A stretch of DNA of 64,000 nt from assembly GCA_037447655.1 (NCBI GenBank), contig JBBHKE010001967.1, positions 1 to 64,000 on the forward strand. Direction: 5' to 3'. A model generated the notes under the pieces. The model was not told the origin of the DNA, made no database searches, and was given only the letters and a program-made list of their open reading frames with translations. Each line of letters starts with the position of its first letter. Position 1 is the first letter of the stretch. The position numbers and the translations under genes were made by a program. Origin of the DNA: Zygnema cylindricum. Lineage: Eukaryota; Streptophyta; Zygnematophyceae; Zygnematales; Zygnemataceae. This document shows, piece after piece, positions 61,217 through 64,000 of the stretch.

Positions 61217-62083
61217 TCAACTACAATCAATTATATTATCATTCTCACTAAACTTAATCCCTTCCACCACTCCCATCTTTTTCATCTCTCTTAACTTGTC
61301 TAGATTCACATGCCCAAGCCTCTTATGCCACATCATAATATCATGAACACCAGCATAATAAAGTTTTTTCTTTTCATTACTTAAAACTAGCCTAAACATC
61401 CCATGGCTACCTTTCTCAGCAATGAAATAGACATCCTCCTCAAAACTAGCAGTAAAGACTCCTTCCCTAGTGCTAGTAAAAAAACCCTTATCATCTAATA
61501 CGGATGTAGAGATGAGGTTTTTGTTCAGCTCCGGAATAAACAATACATCGGAGAATGTTACTATGGATGTCTTTCCTTCTACTAACACTTTCAAATCTAC
61601 TGATCCTACAAGAGTAGTGGTGACTATCCTCCCATCCCCGTACTCTATCTCTACGGTGGGATTATTTCTTATCTTAGTGAACAGGTGCCTATCCTTACAC
61701 ATGTGCATGGAGGCACCTAAATCTACAATCCACCCTGCTTCACCTTTCAATCCACCGTAAGCACATTTCAGCCTTCGTGGTATTTCGACCTCGTTTTTCG
61801 CCTCCAACTCCTCATCGAAAAGGAGCTCATCGTCCTCGTCCTCGGATTCCGCCTCATGTACCTGTGTCACAAGGGCCTTTTTCTTTCCTCTCGGCGTACC
61901 ACCGGTCTGCCCCTCCTTTAACCGAAGCTCGGTTAGCTTAGTGCACTTTGCCATATAGTGCCCAAGTTTCTTACAAAAATGACATAAACCTTTGGGAGCC
62001 CTTGGTCCGAACTCGTCGGTATGATTTTTCTGCTCCCTCCCCCATAGTTTTCGACCGGTTTCCCAGAACCCTTGTTCCTCCAA
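61217..62083 (-). pseudogene. Copia nucleocapsid knuckle, protease and GAG-pre-integrase
   Basis: CHFCKKLGHYMAKC is the CCHC zinc knuckle. WIVDLGASMHMCKD is the protease active site, with Leu where copia proteases have Ser or Thr (D-[ST]-G). MWHKRLGHVNLDKLREM is the GAG-pre-integrase HHCC region, and the frame ends at a TGA at 61219-61217 inside it. It lies in a different frame from gag (61933-62856), with which it overlaps. Confidence 0.88.
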
Positions 62084-62856
62084 TCGGTCGCAGTTGCCAA
62101 GGCTTGGCCACTCTTTCCTCCCCTTCGGATCTCAATCGTATTCTCCCGAACGAGAATCATCCCTACCATTGAGTTCCATATCCACCTTGAGTCCAGCAAG
62201 TCCAGCACACGGTTGACTATGTTCTCGAACTCATCTGGTAACTTGATCAGTAAACAATTAACCTTTTCTTTTTCACTAAAATCTTTTCCCGCACTCTCTA
62301 GCTCCATGAAGAGTGTAGCAAGCTCATTGCAAAAATCCAACATCTTCCCCCCTTTGTATACATACCCCTTAACTTTATGATCAGCCAACTGTTGTTGCTG
62401 AATCGTACCACTTCGGTACATCTCTATGAGAGCCATCCAAAGATCGGATGCCCTTTCTACCTGCAAATGAGGACATGCAAGTCCTTGAGTGAGATGTCGT
62501 AGGATGAAGTGCTTTGCCGCCATATTGTTGAAGTCCCAGGTTTCAATATCATTCTCCTCTTTCCTCGGAATAGGTGACATGAATGTCGACCCAGTTGTTA
62601 TTGGTGTGGTTGCCTCCTTCTCCTTTCCTTTGTCCACCACCTCTCTTTCTTTTATTTCCTCCATTGAAGGTGGATCCTCTTTTCTGGTGAATCTGCTTCC
62701 TCCAAACCCTGGAGGAATTCCAAGACTTGATGGACGCCCCAACCGTCCACTCACTATCCCCCAAAACCTTTTTTCGCATAGAGCTCCTATCATCATACTT
62801 TCCCAGTATATGAAGCCAGTTCCATTAAATATTGGTACCCTAGAGGGTGGGCCCAT
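61933..62856 (-). pseudogene. Copia gag
   Basis: Starts MGPPSRVPIFNGTGFIYW, four bases after the end of the 5' LTR. It includes WMALIEMYRSGTIQQQQLAD and CNELATLFMELESAGKDFSE, typical of UBN2/copia gag. The frame passes out of register before the zinc knuckle, where residues become GLPKVYVIFVRNLGT instead of the knuckle, so a frameshift lies at about 62080-62150. Confidence 0.88.
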
Positions 62857-62860
62857 AACC

Positions 62861-63918
62861 TGAAACTCTAAGACCTCTATAAGTCCTCAGAGTGGATAGC
62901 TTCCAAGAAGCCTCTAGGATAACCCTGACCCCTTTGTGTTTCATCAAAAAATAACTGCCACCCTGGAAGACAATAACTCTGACCAACTTCACCCTTGTGA
63001 AGACAAGACTCCCCTGAGTCGATAACAAAAAGAATCTCTGAATTTGCTCCCCTGAGCAGTAAGTTATGGAGGGTCAAAGTTGACCTTTTGAACAGAAGCT
63101 CTCTGGGAGAGAGGGTCCTATCTTCTAATTTTTCTAAGTCCTATCTCTCTCACAGACTCTATCTACTGATGTACGGAGCCAATCAGATTTCAGTTTCGTA
63201 CACAAAAGTACAGCTGCCTGTGTACTTTATGTACGGTCATTGTACGACATGGCCTAAATGTCGACACGTGGTATGTCCGGATTCGCTCCCTTAATCCTCG
63301 GAGATGCCGCGATCCAATGTCATTCCGCCACGTGTCATCCGATGTGGCGATGACCACAAACCGCCGAAATCCTCTTCCGCGATCTCGGCGTTAATTCCGG
63401 CCGTCCGATTAAATTCACATTTAATCGTAGCCGTAATAAATACATGCGCGGTATTCGTTTCACTAAAGAAATAAATGCGCGGTATTGGTTTTTTATCCGT
63501 ACCGGAATCCGTACTTTTACATTTACTGGATATATGTCTCCCGTAATCAATTATAGTTAAATGAACTTTTCTACGTATAAATGTTTAAATAATTATCAAA
63601 CCCTATAATACGTAACACTACTTCTAGACTTAACGGCTAAGGCTAGTGTCTATCGGCTGTCTGCCGGCCGGTAGGTACCAGGATCAAATCGTGTCGCCGG
63701 CATATATCTTTTAGTAAATTAAACCCCTAACTAAAATATATTTTCCCGTAAACCTCTGGATCGCCTAGGTAGCCATGGCTCTAGCTCCCTCTCCAATTTC
63801 TCAGTGACTGCGACAAGTTTGAGAAGTTGGAGAGAGAAGTTAGAGGTAGACTGCCTCGGCTTCTTTCTTATTTCTATTCAGACCTAGAAAATACTTTAAA
63901 AGACCATTAATTTCTACA
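62861..63918 (-). repeat. 5' LTR of the copia element
   Basis: 1,058 bp, almost identical to the 3' LTR. On the element strand it starts TGTAGAAATTAATGG (63918) and ends GAGTTTCA (62861), with gag beginning four bases later. No separate primer-binding site follows; see findings. Confidence 0.9.
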
Positions 63919-64000
63919 AAAGACATGCTTTAGTTTTTGGTAGGTTTACCAAAAGGAACTGACGGACCCAGGATTTGAATCTGGCACCTGCCGTCCGTCA
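63919..64000 (+). mobile_element. Right part of the split older LTR, truncated by the window edge
   Basis: AAAGACATGC ... GGACCCAGGATTTGAATCTG matches the position in the solo LTR (about 18760-18870, CCGCAGGATTTGATCTCTG) that follows the part seen at 57279-57450. Continues beyond 64000. Confidence 0.55.

Larger units (their letters stand above)
57451..63918 (-). mobile_element. Full-length Ty1/copia LTR retrotransposon (minus), inactivated
   Basis: A 6,468-bp element: 5' LTR 63918-62861, internal coding 62856-58555, polypurine tract and 3' LTR 58507-57451. Domain order on the minus strand is gag, zinc knuckle, protease, integrase, reverse transcriptase, RNase H, which defines copia. The LTRs differ at few positions by eye, so the insertion is fairly recent. 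Coding is nevertheless broken by a gag/pol frame change and several stops. Flanks are AGAGA (57446-57450) and AAAGA (63919-63923), a likely 5-bp target duplication with one change. Confidence 0.92.

Overview
The window is eukaryotic nuclear DNA, most likely from a green plant of the streptophyte lineage. The genes have spliceosomal introns. One encodes a plastid ribosomal protein with a transit peptide, one is a plant-type auxilin-like J-domain gene, and one is a plant-style membrane-anchored short-chain dehydrogenase. Copia and non-LTR retrotransposons fill much of the rest. Long introns, rich simple repeats and an AT-rich composition fit a repeat-laden genome such as a charophyte alga or a seed-free plant. 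I cannot fix the species from sequence alone.

Layout. 0.4-2 kb: a two-exon fatty-acid-hydroxylase/sterol-desaturase-family gene (minus). 3.6-6.9 kb: a five-exon SDR gene (plus), convergent with a complete seven-exon COX10 heme O synthase gene (minus, 8.8-14.2 kb). 14.2-29 kb: about 15 kb without a recognisable gene. It is built from inverted-repeat elements, a solo copia LTR with a perfect 5-bp target duplication, an older diverged LTR, a foldback element of about 1.3 kb and duplicated blocks. 29.0-41.2 kb: a nine-exon auxilin-like gene (plus, 951 aa) with a predicted GC-AG intron and MITEs in its introns. 41.2-50 kb: a non-LTR retrotransposon cluster with a nearly complete but broken copy (minus), a 5'-truncated copy in tail-to-tail orientation, a small 3'-end fragment and an older relic. 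50.7-54.0 kb: a three-exon plastid bL35 gene (minus) whose acidic C-terminal coding end is repeated twice more downstream of the stop. 54-57.3 kb: more MITE-like elements. 57.45-63.92 kb: a full-length copia element (minus) with two LTRs of about 1.06 kb, broken coding capacity and changed catalytic residues. It sits inside an older related LTR that runs off the right edge.

How the genes work together. The host genes are unrelated housekeeping functions: lipid or sterol modification, NAD(P)-dependent lipid/steroid-type reduction, mitochondrial heme A synthesis, clathrin uncoating or chloroplast-movement-type auxilin function, and plastid translation. They do not form a cluster or pathway. The most unusual material is in the repeats. 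One set of short elements has related CTACACCG/CTACACAG ends. Another is made largely of TATCGATA-type palindromes. The LTR family carries a tRNA-like block antisense to the element in each copy where that part is visible. GTAC is locally very dense. All exon boundaries were derived by eye from splice consensus, reading-frame phase and protein-family knowledge; no search was run.
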